A DNA stretch of 64,000 nucleotides from Kineococcus endophyticus (GTDB lineage Bacteria > Actinomycetota > Actinomycetes > Actinomycetales > Kineococcaceae): NCBI RefSeq assembly GCF_040796495.1, contig NZ_JBFNQN010000006.1, positions 186,001-250,000 of the forward strand, in the 5' to 3' direction. The position numbers and the translations under genes are program-made. The notes under the pieces are model-generated. The model was not told the origin of the DNA. It saw nothing but the letters and a program-made list of their open reading frames with translations, and made no database searches. Positions 7,810 through 13,772 of the stretch are shown here, piece after piece. Every line of letters begins with the position of its first letter. Positions within the stretch are counted from its first letter, which is position 1.

Positions 7810-8331
7810 TCACGGGGAGAGTAGGTCACGTCGGCTCGCCGTCACAGGGGTCGGCGTGGCGCGCCGGTGCGTCGCGGTGCCGTCGTGGGCGCGGTCCGAC
7901 CGTACGAGGTCCTGCCGGACGAGGCGGCACCAGACGGTCTTGACCGGTGACGGCCCGTCGTGCGGCGGGTCGTCTCGGGCGGGGGCGTGGTGCCGGACTC
8001 CCCAGTCGCGGCTGAGGAGCTCCACGAGGTGCACGCCGCGGCCCCCGAGGTCCACCGGGTCCGCGACGGTCGTGACCGGGAGCGAGGGGTCCCCGTCGCT
8101 GACGGACAGGACGACCCCGTCGGACTCGACGCACTCCACGCCCAGCAGGATCGGTGGACCCGCGTGGCGCACGGCGTTGGTCACGAGCTCGGTGAAGAGG
8201 AGCTTGGCCTGGTCCAGGTGGGCGCTGGAGTGCTGGTGGCACCAGTGCTCCTCCAGGAAGTGCCGCGCCAACCGCCCCGACGTCAGGTCGACGGGGACGA
8301 CCAGGGTCGAGGCCGGGGTGGGCGCGCACAC
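7810..8331 (-). CDS. GHKL ATP-binding anti-sigma regulatory factor (RsbW-like)
   Basis: A 173-residue serine-kinase-type ATPase. The N box is ELVTNAVRHA near residue 49, followed by an SDGDPSLP segment and the G box GGRGVHLVELLSRDWGV. Such proteins hold a sigma factor or signalling protein and phosphorylate a STAS antagonist, here probably the product of the next gene. The GTG at 8331 lies 4 bp after the stop of the small upstream gene. A longer start at 8388 would overlap that gene and adds only low-complexity R/A/P residues, so it is less likely. The tail after TVWCRLVR is Arg-rich and variable. Confidence 0.82.
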   Translation of the reverse strand: MCAPTPASTLVVPVDLTSGRLARHFLEEHWCHQHSSAHLDQAKLLFTELVTNAVRHAGPPILLGVECVESDGVVLSVSDGDPSLPVTTVADPVDLGGRGVHLVELLSRDWGVRHHAPARDDPPHDGPSPVKTVWCRLVRQDLVRSDRAHDGTATHRRATPTPVTASRRDLLSP

Positions 8332-8335
8332 GAGG

Positions 8336-8584
8336 TCATCGTGGGGCGCGGGAGCCCGGTGCGCTCGTCGACCGGTCCGCCGCAGCACCCGCCGTGGAGC
8401 CGGACCGCCGCGAGCCGCGCTTGCCGACGACCTTGGCGGACGCCCGCAGGCCCCGGGACAGGACCGTCTTGCCCTCGGCGCGCTCCAACCGGGTGGCCAA
8501 GTGGTCGAGGGCCTTGGCGCTCAACGGGACGGCCACACCCCCGACGAACCAGCGCTTCGCGCCCTGGGAGAACTTGTTCGGCAC
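8336..8584 (-). CDS. Small basic protein of unknown function
   Basis: An 82-residue protein not assigned to a family. The first 55 residues look structured (KFSQGAKRWFVGGVAVPLSAKALDHLATRLERAEG), with one short hydrophobic stretch near residue 15. The C-terminal third is a disordered S/A/G/R-rich tail. The GTG has an aggagat ribosome-binding site 6 nt upstream, which is good evidence that it is translated. It sits between the Asp23 gene and the anti-sigma ATPase gene on the same strand. Confidence 0.65.
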   Translation of the reverse strand: MPNKFSQGAKRWFVGGVAVPLSAKALDHLATRLERAEGKTVLSRGLRASAKVVGKRGSRRSGSTAGAAADRSTSAPGSRAPR

Positions 8585-8625
8585 GACGATCTCCTCTGCT
8601 GGATGGGGTGGTGGTGGAACGGGTG

Positions 8626-8668
8626 GCGCCCGGGCGCGGCCGTCTGCTCGACCGGGCCCGGGCGCGGC
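8626..8668. repeat. GC-rich palindrome and direct repeat between asp23 and the small basic gene
   Basis: A 12-bp palindrome GCGCCCGGGCGC (8626-8637) and two copies of cccgggcgcggc (8629-8640 and 8657-8668) fill this short gap. It may attenuate transcription from asp23 into the downstream genes; no U-tract follows. Confidence 0.4.
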
Positions 8669-8688
8669 AGGTGAGCTGCCTCAGGGCG

Positions 8689-9162
8689 TCACTGGACGCG
8701 GGGCGCGCTCTCCTCCTCGTCCCGGTCGTCCTCGGGCAGGTGGACGTCGGAGACCTCGAGGTTGACCTCGGTGACTTCCAGGCCGGTCATGCGCTCGACC
8801 GAGGCGATGACGTTGCGGCGCACGGCGGAGGCGAGGTCGGCGATGGGGACGCCGTACTCGGCGATGAGTTCGATGTCGACGGCGGCCTGGCGCTCGCCGA
8901 CCTCGACGGAGACGCCCTGGGAGTGGTTGGTGCGGCCGCCGGGGATGCGCTCGCGCAGGGCGCCGACGGCGCGGGCGGCGCCGCCGCCGAGGGCGTGGAC
9001 GCCGGAGATGTCGCGTGCGGCGATGCCGGCGATCTTGGAGACGACGGTGTCGGCGATGGTGGTGGCGCCGTGGTCGCTGCTCAGCCCGGAGCGCTGGCTG
9101 CTGCCGTTCGCCGGGGCGGTGCCGGTCACGTTCGGGCGGGTGGTGGCGGTCGTGTCGGACAC
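8689..9162 (-). CDS. Asp23/Gls24 family envelope-stress protein
   Basis: A 157-residue protein with one Asp23 domain. TTIADTVVSKIAGIAARDISGVHALGG begins near residue 33 and the domain ends with RMTGLEVTEVNLEVSDVHLP. Homologues are membrane-associated alkaline or envelope stress proteins. The Ser/Thr-rich first 30 residues and acidic tail are typical. GGAGGAATC immediately precedes the GTG start. A 104-bp GC-rich gap with palindromes follows it. It is divergent from a sigma factor gene whose downstream partner is a second Asp23-like protein. Confidence 0.9.
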   Translation of the reverse strand: MSDTTATTRPNVTGTAPANGSSQRSGLSSDHGATTIADTVVSKIAGIAARDISGVHALGGGAARAVGALRERIPGGRTNHSQGVSVEVGERQAAVDIELIAEYGVPIADLASAVRRNVIASVERMTGLEVTEVNLEVSDVHLPEDDRDEEESAPRVQ

Positions 9163-9452
9163 GATTCCTCCTGGTCTCTCCGGTCGGGGTCCGGCCGCTC
9201 GGCTGCAGCCGGTTCAGGGGGTTCGAGCGCCGGAGCGACGAATCGTCACGCTGCGAGACGTGTGAGCTGCGTCACAGGTTCTGGCCATCCGGGTGCTACC
9301 CACGTGTTTGGGGAACCCCGAAACGTCCTTCTAGACAACGATTTTGCGGTATCACACGCCGATTCCTTCGACTCGCGGCGTGTCGGGCGACGTGGTGCGC
9401 TTCAACCGCACCAACCGCACCACCGTCCGGGAAGACCTGTGGAGAAGACCTC
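9163..9452. other. Divergent intergenic region between asp23 and the sigma factor gene
   Basis: This 290-bp gap must hold promoters for both directions. The main visible structure is the GTTT-N-GGG...CCC-N-AAAC inverted repeat at 9306-9324. A GGGTAG element reads toward asp23 on the minus strand (9294-9299) but lacks a well-spaced upstream half. The 9241-9300 stretch is AT-richer than its surroundings. No additional gene is supported. Confidence 0.5.
9306..9324. promoter_or_regulatory. Inverted repeat upstream of the sigma factor gene
   Basis: gtttggggaaccccgaaac is a 19-bp near-palindrome that contains GGGAAC, the usual -35 core of ECF-type promoters, reading toward the sigma gene. No convincing -10 box is seen at 16-17 bp, so it may be a binding site or an autoregulatory promoter. 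Confidence 0.35.
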
Positions 9453-10022
9453 GTGGATGCAGAACGCGCTGAGGTTCCCGACGACGTGCTCGCCCGGCGA
9501 GCAGGTCTCGGGGACCGTGACGCCTTCGCACTCATCGTCGACCGCCACGGCCCCGCCCTCCTGCGCTACGCCGGCAACCTGCTGCACCGCAGCGACCAGG
9601 CCGAGGACTGCGTCCAGGACGCCTTCCTCGCCGCCTGGCGCGGGTTGCCCACCTTCCGCGGGGACTCCACGTTGCGCACCTGGCTCTTCACCCTCGCCCG
9701 GCACGCGGCCTTCGCCCGCCTGCGCCGCTGGCCCAACGCCGGCAGCCGTCCGTTCATCCCGGTCGAGGAGGTGCAGGACCGGCTGCGCGACTTGCGGGAG
9801 GACCCCGAGCGGTCCAGCGTGGAGAGCGCCCTGCGCGAGGCCCTCGAACTCGCCCTGCAGCTGCTGCCACCGCGACAACGCACCGCGTGGTTGCTGCGCG
9901 AGGTGGAGGGACTGAGCTACGAGGAGGTCGCCTCCGTGCTCGGCACCACGTCGACCGCCGTGCGCGGTCTCCTGGAACGTTCCCGGACCACCCTGGCCAC
10001 GACCCTGGAGGAATGGCGGTGA
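9453..10022 (+). CDS. ECF-like RNA polymerase sigma factor
   Basis: A 189-residue group-4 sigma factor. Region 2 spans about residues 20-90 (AFALIVDRHGPALLRYAGNLL, DQAEDCVQDAFLAAWRGLP, then STLRTWLFTLARHAAFARLRR). Region 4 is at about 130-185 (LLPPRQRTAWLLREVEGLSYEEVASVLG and a helix-turn-helix). GTG at 9453 has GGAGAAG 5 nt upstream; a longer frame exists but has no ribosome-binding site. No anti-sigma gene follows. Instead it overlaps by 10 bp an Asp23-like gene, so that protein may be its effector or regulator. The divergent asp23 gene is a likely target. Confidence 0.88.
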   Translation: MDAERAEVPDDVLARRAGLGDRDAFALIVDRHGPALLRYAGNLLHRSDQAEDCVQDAFLAAWRGLPTFRGDSTLRTWLFTLARHAAFARLRRWPNAGSRPFIPVEEVQDRLRDLREDPERSSVESALREALELALQLLPPRQRTAWLLREVEGLSYEEVASVLGTTSTAVRGLLERSRTTLATTLEEWR

Positions 10023-10483
10023 CCACGACTCCCGACCAGAACCCCGCGACCACCGGCACCCCGGCGTCCGGGGACCAGCTGCTGGCCCAGGCCGCCGAGG
10101 CCCTCCGGTTGCACACCCCGTCGGGGTGGCAGGTCTTCCGGGTGAACCTCCTCGAGACGGTCCGCCGTGCCTACCGCCCGTCGGCCCCCATCCGCGGCCG
10201 GCACGAACGCGGGGAGTTCGTCGTCTCCTGCGACGTCCTGACCGCCGACGTGCGCGAGGCCGTCGACCGGCTCCCGCAGGCCGAGGTCACCGCGGTCCGG
10301 TGCGTCACCGACGAGGAGGACCACCTCGAACTCCTCACCGTCGAGACCGGCGTCCGCTACGGAGCGCACGTCCCCACCGCGGCCGAGGAGGTGCGCCGAG
10401 CGGTCGTCGCGACCATCCGGGAACTGCTCGGCGAGGTCGACGGCGTCCGCGTCCACGTCCACGTGGGCGACGTCTTCCCCTGA
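10013..10483 (+). CDS. Asp23-like protein co-transcribed with the sigma factor
   Basis: A 156-residue protein whose C-terminal half resembles an Asp23/Gls24 domain: a central LLTVETGVRYGAHVP strand, AAEEVRRAVVATIRELLGEVDGVRVHVHVGDV at the end. The first 35 residues are Thr/Pro/Ala-rich and probably disordered. The ATG at 10013 overlaps the end of the sigma gene by 10 bp; a GTG at 10019 is an alternative. The overlap implies coupled translation. Function is not known; a link to envelope stress is inferred from the resemblance and from the divergent asp23 gene. A strong terminator follows. Confidence 0.65.
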   Translation: MAVTTTPDQNPATTGTPASGDQLLAQAAEALRLHTPSGWQVFRVNLLETVRRAYRPSAPIRGRHERGEFVVSCDVLTADVREAVDRLPQAEVTAVRCVTDEEDHLELLTVETGVRYGAHVPTAAEEVRRAVVATIRELLGEVDGVRVHVHVGDVFP

Positions 10484-10511
10484 CCGGCCCTCGACCGACC
10501 CGTGACGCGAC

Positions 10512-10542
10512 TGCGCCCCTCCCCGGACCGGGGAGGGGCGCA
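10512..10542. terminator. Bidirectional terminator between convergent genes
   Basis: tgcgcccctccccgg and ccggggaggggcgca form a perfect 15-bp stem around a single central base (a 3-5 nt loop in practice). It lies between the Asp23-like gene and the convergent membrane protein gene, so it can serve both. Confidence 0.8.
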
Positions 10543-10547
10543 CTGCG

Positions 10548-11096
10548 TCAGCGACGGGACGGCAGCAGGCCCTTCACGACCTGCGACGCCTTCTGCTGCT
10601 CACCCTGCTGGGACGTCAGGACGAGCAGGACGCCCGTCAGGGCCGGGATCGTCCACTGCAGCACCTTGAGCTTCTTCATCGACGCCGCGACGTCCGGCGG
10701 GGTGTCCTGGTTCGGGTCGACCCCCGAGTTCGCCGGCGCCTTGGAGTCCTTGCCGAGGCGGGCCCCCTCCAGACCGGACCAGGCGGTCACGCCCATCGCG
10801 GCCAGGGTCACCACGGTCTTCACGGCGCTGTTCCCACGGGTGCCGGACTGCGCCACGACGCGCCCGCGGTTCGCGCTGACCAGGCCGATGGCGCCGATGG
10901 AGTGCGCGGCGAGCGCGGCCGCGTTGACGGGTGCCCAGCGGGCCCAGCCGGCGGCGGCGACGTGCGTGCGGTCGGACGGGTCGCCCACGGCCGCGGAGGC
11001 ACCGTTGAGGCCGACCGCCCCGAACAGCGAACCGCCGAACCAGGCTGCCAGCCCGATGTCGTGCAGCGAACGGATGACGGTCTGACGTTCTCCCAC
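10548..11096 (-). CDS. Integral membrane protein of unknown function
   Basis: A 182-residue membrane protein. Hydrophobic segments are visible near residues 10-32 (SLHDIGLAAWFGGSLFGAVG), 55-75, 92-108 and 145-162 (WTIPALTGVLLVLTS). The N-terminal half resembles DUF4149-like or CopD-like small membrane proteins found in actinobacteria, but this is not certain. The GTG start has GGAGGAGCAGG upstream. A SigB/SigF-type promoter about 80 bp upstream suggests induction by general stress, matching the flanking Asp23 and DUF2382 genes. Confidence 0.72.
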   Translation of the reverse strand: MGERQTVIRSLHDIGLAAWFGGSLFGAVGLNGASAAVGDPSDRTHVAAAGWARWAPVNAAALAAHSIGAIGLVSANRGRVVAQSGTRGNSAVKTVVTLAAMGVTAWSGLEGARLGKDSKAPANSGVDPNQDTPPDVAASMKKLKVLQWTIPALTGVLLVLTSQQGEQQKASQVVKGLLPSRR

Positions 11097-11177
11097 GGTG
11101 TCCTGCTCCTCCTCGGTGCGTCGCCGCCGCGGAATCCCTCCACGGACGGCGCCGGTGCGGTGACCGGCAGCCTGCCC

Positions 11178-11202
11178 CTACCCCGTGGAACCGCCGACAA
11201 CC
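11178..11202 (-). promoter_or_regulatory. SigB/SigF-type stress promoter
   Basis: On the minus strand, GGTT, 15 bp, then GGGTAG fits the actinobacterial SigB/SigF consensus (GNNT-N14-16-GGGTAY) except for the last base. It points at the membrane protein gene, with a predicted 5' leader of about 70 nt containing its ribosome-binding site. Confidence 0.55.
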
Positions 11203-11290
11203 CCACGGTTGGACGCGCCGTGAACGGGCGGGAGGGGCGCGGAGGTCGCCGCGACCACGGCGACCGAGACCGCAGGACGAGAGGGAGACC

Positions 11291-12148
11291 ATGGCCCGCA
11301 ACAGCTTCACGCCCGAGGACCTCTACGAGGCGACCGTCGTCGCCGACGACGGCGACAAGATCGGCAAGGTCGAGGACGTCTACCTCGACAACGGCACCGG
11401 CCAGCCCGAGTGGGTGTCGGTCAAGACCGGGCTCTTCGGTTCCAACCTGTCCCTCATCCCGCTCGCCGAGGCGCAGGCGGACGCCGGGACGCTGACCGTC
11501 CCGTTCGGCAAGGCGAAGGTCAAGGACGCCCCGCCCCACGATCCGGGCCGCGAGCTCAGCGAGTCCGACGAGGACGAGCTCTACCGGTGCTACGGCCTCG
11601 GGACGGGGCAGGCGGCCCGCGACACGGGCACCGCGACCGGTGACGCGACGGGCACCGCGGCGACCGGCGGCGCCGGGTACGACCTGGCGGACGACGCCCG
11701 TGAGCGGAGCACCGTGGGTCACGAGACCGTCGGCCACGACACGTCGGGCCCCACGACCGACGACGCCATGACGCGCTCCAAGGAGGAGCTGCGCGTCGGC
11801 ACCGAGACGGTGGAACGCGGCCGCGCCCGCCTGCGCAAGCACATCACCACCGAGAACGTGTCGCGCACGGTGCCCGTCTCGCACGAGGAGGTCCGCGTCA
11901 CCCGCGAACCGATCACGCAGGAGAACCGGGGCGCCGCCCTGTCCGGGGGAGACCTGACGGAGGAGGAGCACGAGGTGGTCCTCACCGAGGAGCGCGCCGT
12001 CGCCGACAAGGAGACCGTCCCGGTGGAGCGGGTCCGCCTCGACACCGAGACCGTCCAGGGCGAGGAGACCGTGCAGGCCGAGCTGCGCGAGGAGCAGATC
12101 GACCTCGACGCGGGCGAGCGCACCACGCGCGGGTCGGACCGCTCCTGA
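11291..12148 (+). CDS. PRC-barrel and DUF2382 (YsnF/AvaK-type) stress protein
   Basis: A 285-residue two-domain protein. Residues 1-80 form a PRC barrel (FTPEDLYEATVVADDGDKIG, then VEDVYLDNGTGQPEWVSV). Residues 80-150 are an acidic/Gly-Thr-rich linker. Residues 155-275 are a DUF2382 domain built of repeated charged strands (EELRVGTETVERGRARLRKHI, VEVERVRLDTE-like repeats). Such proteins are common in stress-tolerant actinobacteria; a general-stress role is likely, but the biochemistry is unknown. The ATG follows gagagggagacc. The next gene encodes a second DUF2382 protein. Charged repeats make its codon use very regular. Confidence 0.87.
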   Translation: MARNSFTPEDLYEATVVADDGDKIGKVEDVYLDNGTGQPEWVSVKTGLFGSNLSLIPLAEAQADAGTLTVPFGKAKVKDAPPHDPGRELSESDEDELYRCYGLGTGQAARDTGTATGDATGTAATGGAGYDLADDARERSTVGHETVGHDTSGPTTDDAMTRSKEELRVGTETVERGRARLRKHITTENVSRTVPVSHEEVRVTREPITQENRGAALSGGDLTEEEHEVVLTEERAVADKETVPVERVRLDTETVQGEETVQAELREEQIDLDAGERTTRGSDRS

Positions 12149-12555
12149 ACCAGCGTCCCGACGACGTCCCGGCCGACAGGACCACCTCCGAGGTGGTCCT
12201 GTCGGCGGAGGCGTTGCGCACCGGGACCGTGCGGGTGGCCCGGGAACGCGTCCGGATCAGCAAGCGGATCGTCGAGACGACGCGCACCGTCGAGGTCCCC
12301 GTGCGGGTCGAGCAGCTCGTCGTCGTCCACGAACCCCTCGGACCGGATGACCCCGTCCCGGACGTGGACCCCACCGCGCCCGTGGAGGAACTGGTCGTGG
12401 TGCTCCACGAGGAGGTTCCCGAGGTCACGCTGCGCGTGCACCCCGTCGAGCTCGTGCGCATCGGGATCGACACGGTGCCCGGCGAGGTGGTGGTCGAGGC
12501 CGACGTCCGTTCCGAGGAGGTCGAGGTCGACGAGCGGCCCGCCCGGGGGAACTGA
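12145..12555 (+). CDS. Stand-alone DUF2382 protein; start uncertain
   Basis: A second DUF2382 protein, about 120-136 residues. It shows two charged repeat blocks: EALRTGTVRVARERVRISKR with RTVEVPVRVEQLVV, and ELVVVLHEEVPEVTLRVHPV. The only GTG start (12193, 120 residues) lies inside one arm of a perfect 17-bp hairpin. No in-frame ATG or GTG exists between the upstream stop and 12193. A CTG at 12145 overlaps the upstream TGA as CTGA and would give 136 residues; it is listed here because overlaps of this form are common in the window. The frame is open throughout, so coding potential is clear even though the start is not. Confidence 0.6.
   Translation: MNQRPDDVPADRTTSEVVLSAEALRTGTVRVARERVRISKRIVETTRTVEVPVRVEQLVVVHEPLGPDDPVPDVDPTAPVEELVVVLHEEVPEVTLRVHPVELVRIGIDTVPGEVVVEADVRSEEVEVDERPARGN
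12172..12206. repeat. Perfect 17-bp inverted repeat across the start of the second DUF2382 gene
   Basis: gccgacaggaccacctc and gaggtggtcctgtcggc are exact reverse complements around one central C. The transcript would form a very stable hairpin 24 nt after the upstream stop, burying the GTG at 12193. It could terminate transcription, block the second start or act as a protein-binding palindrome. It has no U-tract and lies in an open coding frame. Confidence 0.85.
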
Positions 12556-12580
12556 GGCGTCCCGGGAGCGTTCAGGAGGA

Positions 12581-13759
12581 GTGGACGTACTCGGGGTGCC
12601 CGCGCGGGTGCTGCGCGACAGGACCGGGGGGACGCTGGCCCGCCCCCTCGCCGGGGGCCGCTCGTTCCCCCTGACGTGGGTCCGCTCCGGTCCCGTGCAG
12701 GACGTCCCGGTCCTGTTCGTCCCCGGGGGCCCCGGCATGGCGTCCGTCCTGCCGTACGAGCGGTTGCGCGCCACGGCCGCCGCCCACGGCGTCGGCTCGG
12801 TGATGGTCGAGCACCGGGGGATCGGGTTGTCCCGCACGGACGGCGCGGGTCGTGACCTGCCGGTGGCCGAGGTGACGGTCGAGGCCGCGGCGGACGACCT
12901 GGCCGCCGTCCTGGACCACCTCCGGATCGAGCGCGCCGTCGTCGACGGCAGTTCCTACGGGACCTACCTGGCGCAGGTGTTCGGGGTCCGGCACCCGCAC
13001 CGCGTCGCGGCGATGGTCCTGGACTCGCCACTGCTGTCCGTGGCCGACGACCTCGTGGCCGTCCGGGCGCACCGGCGCCGCCTGCTGTGGGACGCCGGCA
13101 CCGCGCTGGCTGCGGCGGTGCGGTCGGTGGACGCCGACCCGGACGAGGCCGCCTCCGTGGTCCCCACCGTCTACGAGTTCGCGGGGCCCGAGGCACTGCT
13201 GCGGCTGCTGCGCGCGCGTGCGGAGGGGAAGCTCGAGGGGCTGTGGCGGCAGGTCGCCCGGCTCTCCGAGGGTGAGCTCGACGGCCGGGGCGTGCGCCAC
13301 GTCACCGAACCCGACCTCGTGGCCGGCATCGGCTTCGGCCAGCTCGGGTACGGGCTGCCGCCGGACGGCGGGCCGTTGGACCCGCAGGTCGCCTTCGCCC
13401 GTGTGGCCGCCTCGCGTCCGCCGTACCGGGGCGAACCGTACGACCTGCCCTCACTCGTCCCGGGTTTCACGTGGCCCACCGTCGTCGTGTCCGGCGACCT
13501 CGACCTGCGGACGCCGCGGCCCGTCGCCGAGCGGTTGGTGGACCTCCTGCCGGACGGGGTCCTGCTCGAACTGCCCGGTCTCGGGCACAGCGCGATGGAC
13601 ACCCACCAGCGTGCGGCCGTCCTCGTCGCCGCGGCCGTCCAGGCCGGCACGGCACACCGGTTGCCGGCGCTCGCGGACCGGATCGCGGCCCTGCCCCGCC
13701 GCGGGGCGTCGCGGCTGCTCGGCACGGCCGTGCGCGCCGCCGTCCGGCTCGGCGGCTGA
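12581..13759 (+). CDS. Alpha/beta hydrolase, proline iminopeptidase-like (S33)
   Basis: A 392-residue alpha/beta hydrolase. VLFVPGGPG near residue 46 is the oxyanion-hole motif of S33 peptidases. DGSSYGTYLAQ near residue 123 is the nucleophile elbow (GxSxG). The Asp of SGDLDLRTP and the His of GLGHSAMD near the C-terminus complete the triad. S33 members cleave N-terminal residues from small peptides or hydrolyse esters. No signal peptide. The start is ambiguous: GTG 12581 abuts the AGGAGGA site and GTG 12596 is 15 nt from it. The TAP-like C-terminal region is recognisable. No functional link to neighbours is seen. Confidence 0.82.
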   Translation: MDVLGVPARVLRDRTGGTLARPLAGGRSFPLTWVRSGPVQDVPVLFVPGGPGMASVLPYERLRATAAAHGVGSVMVEHRGIGLSRTDGAGRDLPVAEVTVEAAADDLAAVLDHLRIERAVVDGSSYGTYLAQVFGVRHPHRVAAMVLDSPLLSVADDLVAVRAHRRRLLWDAGTALAAAVRSVDADPDEAASVVPTVYEFAGPEALLRLLRARAEGKLEGLWRQVARLSEGELDGRGVRHVTEPDLVAGIGFGQLGYGLPPDGGPLDPQVAFARVAASRPPYRGEPYDLPSLVPGFTWPTVVVSGDLDLRTPRPVAERLVDLLPDGVLLELPGLGHSAMDTHQRAAVLVAAAVQAGTAHRLPALADRIAALPRRGASRLLGTAVRAAVRLGG

Positions 13760-13772
13760 CCCGCAGCCCCCC

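Noticed and set aside
8332-8388. Longer start for the RsbW-like kinase at 8388
   Set aside because: It overlaps the well-supported small gene and adds only R/A/P-rich residues.
12347-12580. In-frame extension of the alpha/beta hydrolase into the DUF2382 gene
   Set aside because: It is the wrong frame of the DUF2382 gene; a strong AGGAGGA lies just before GTG 12581.
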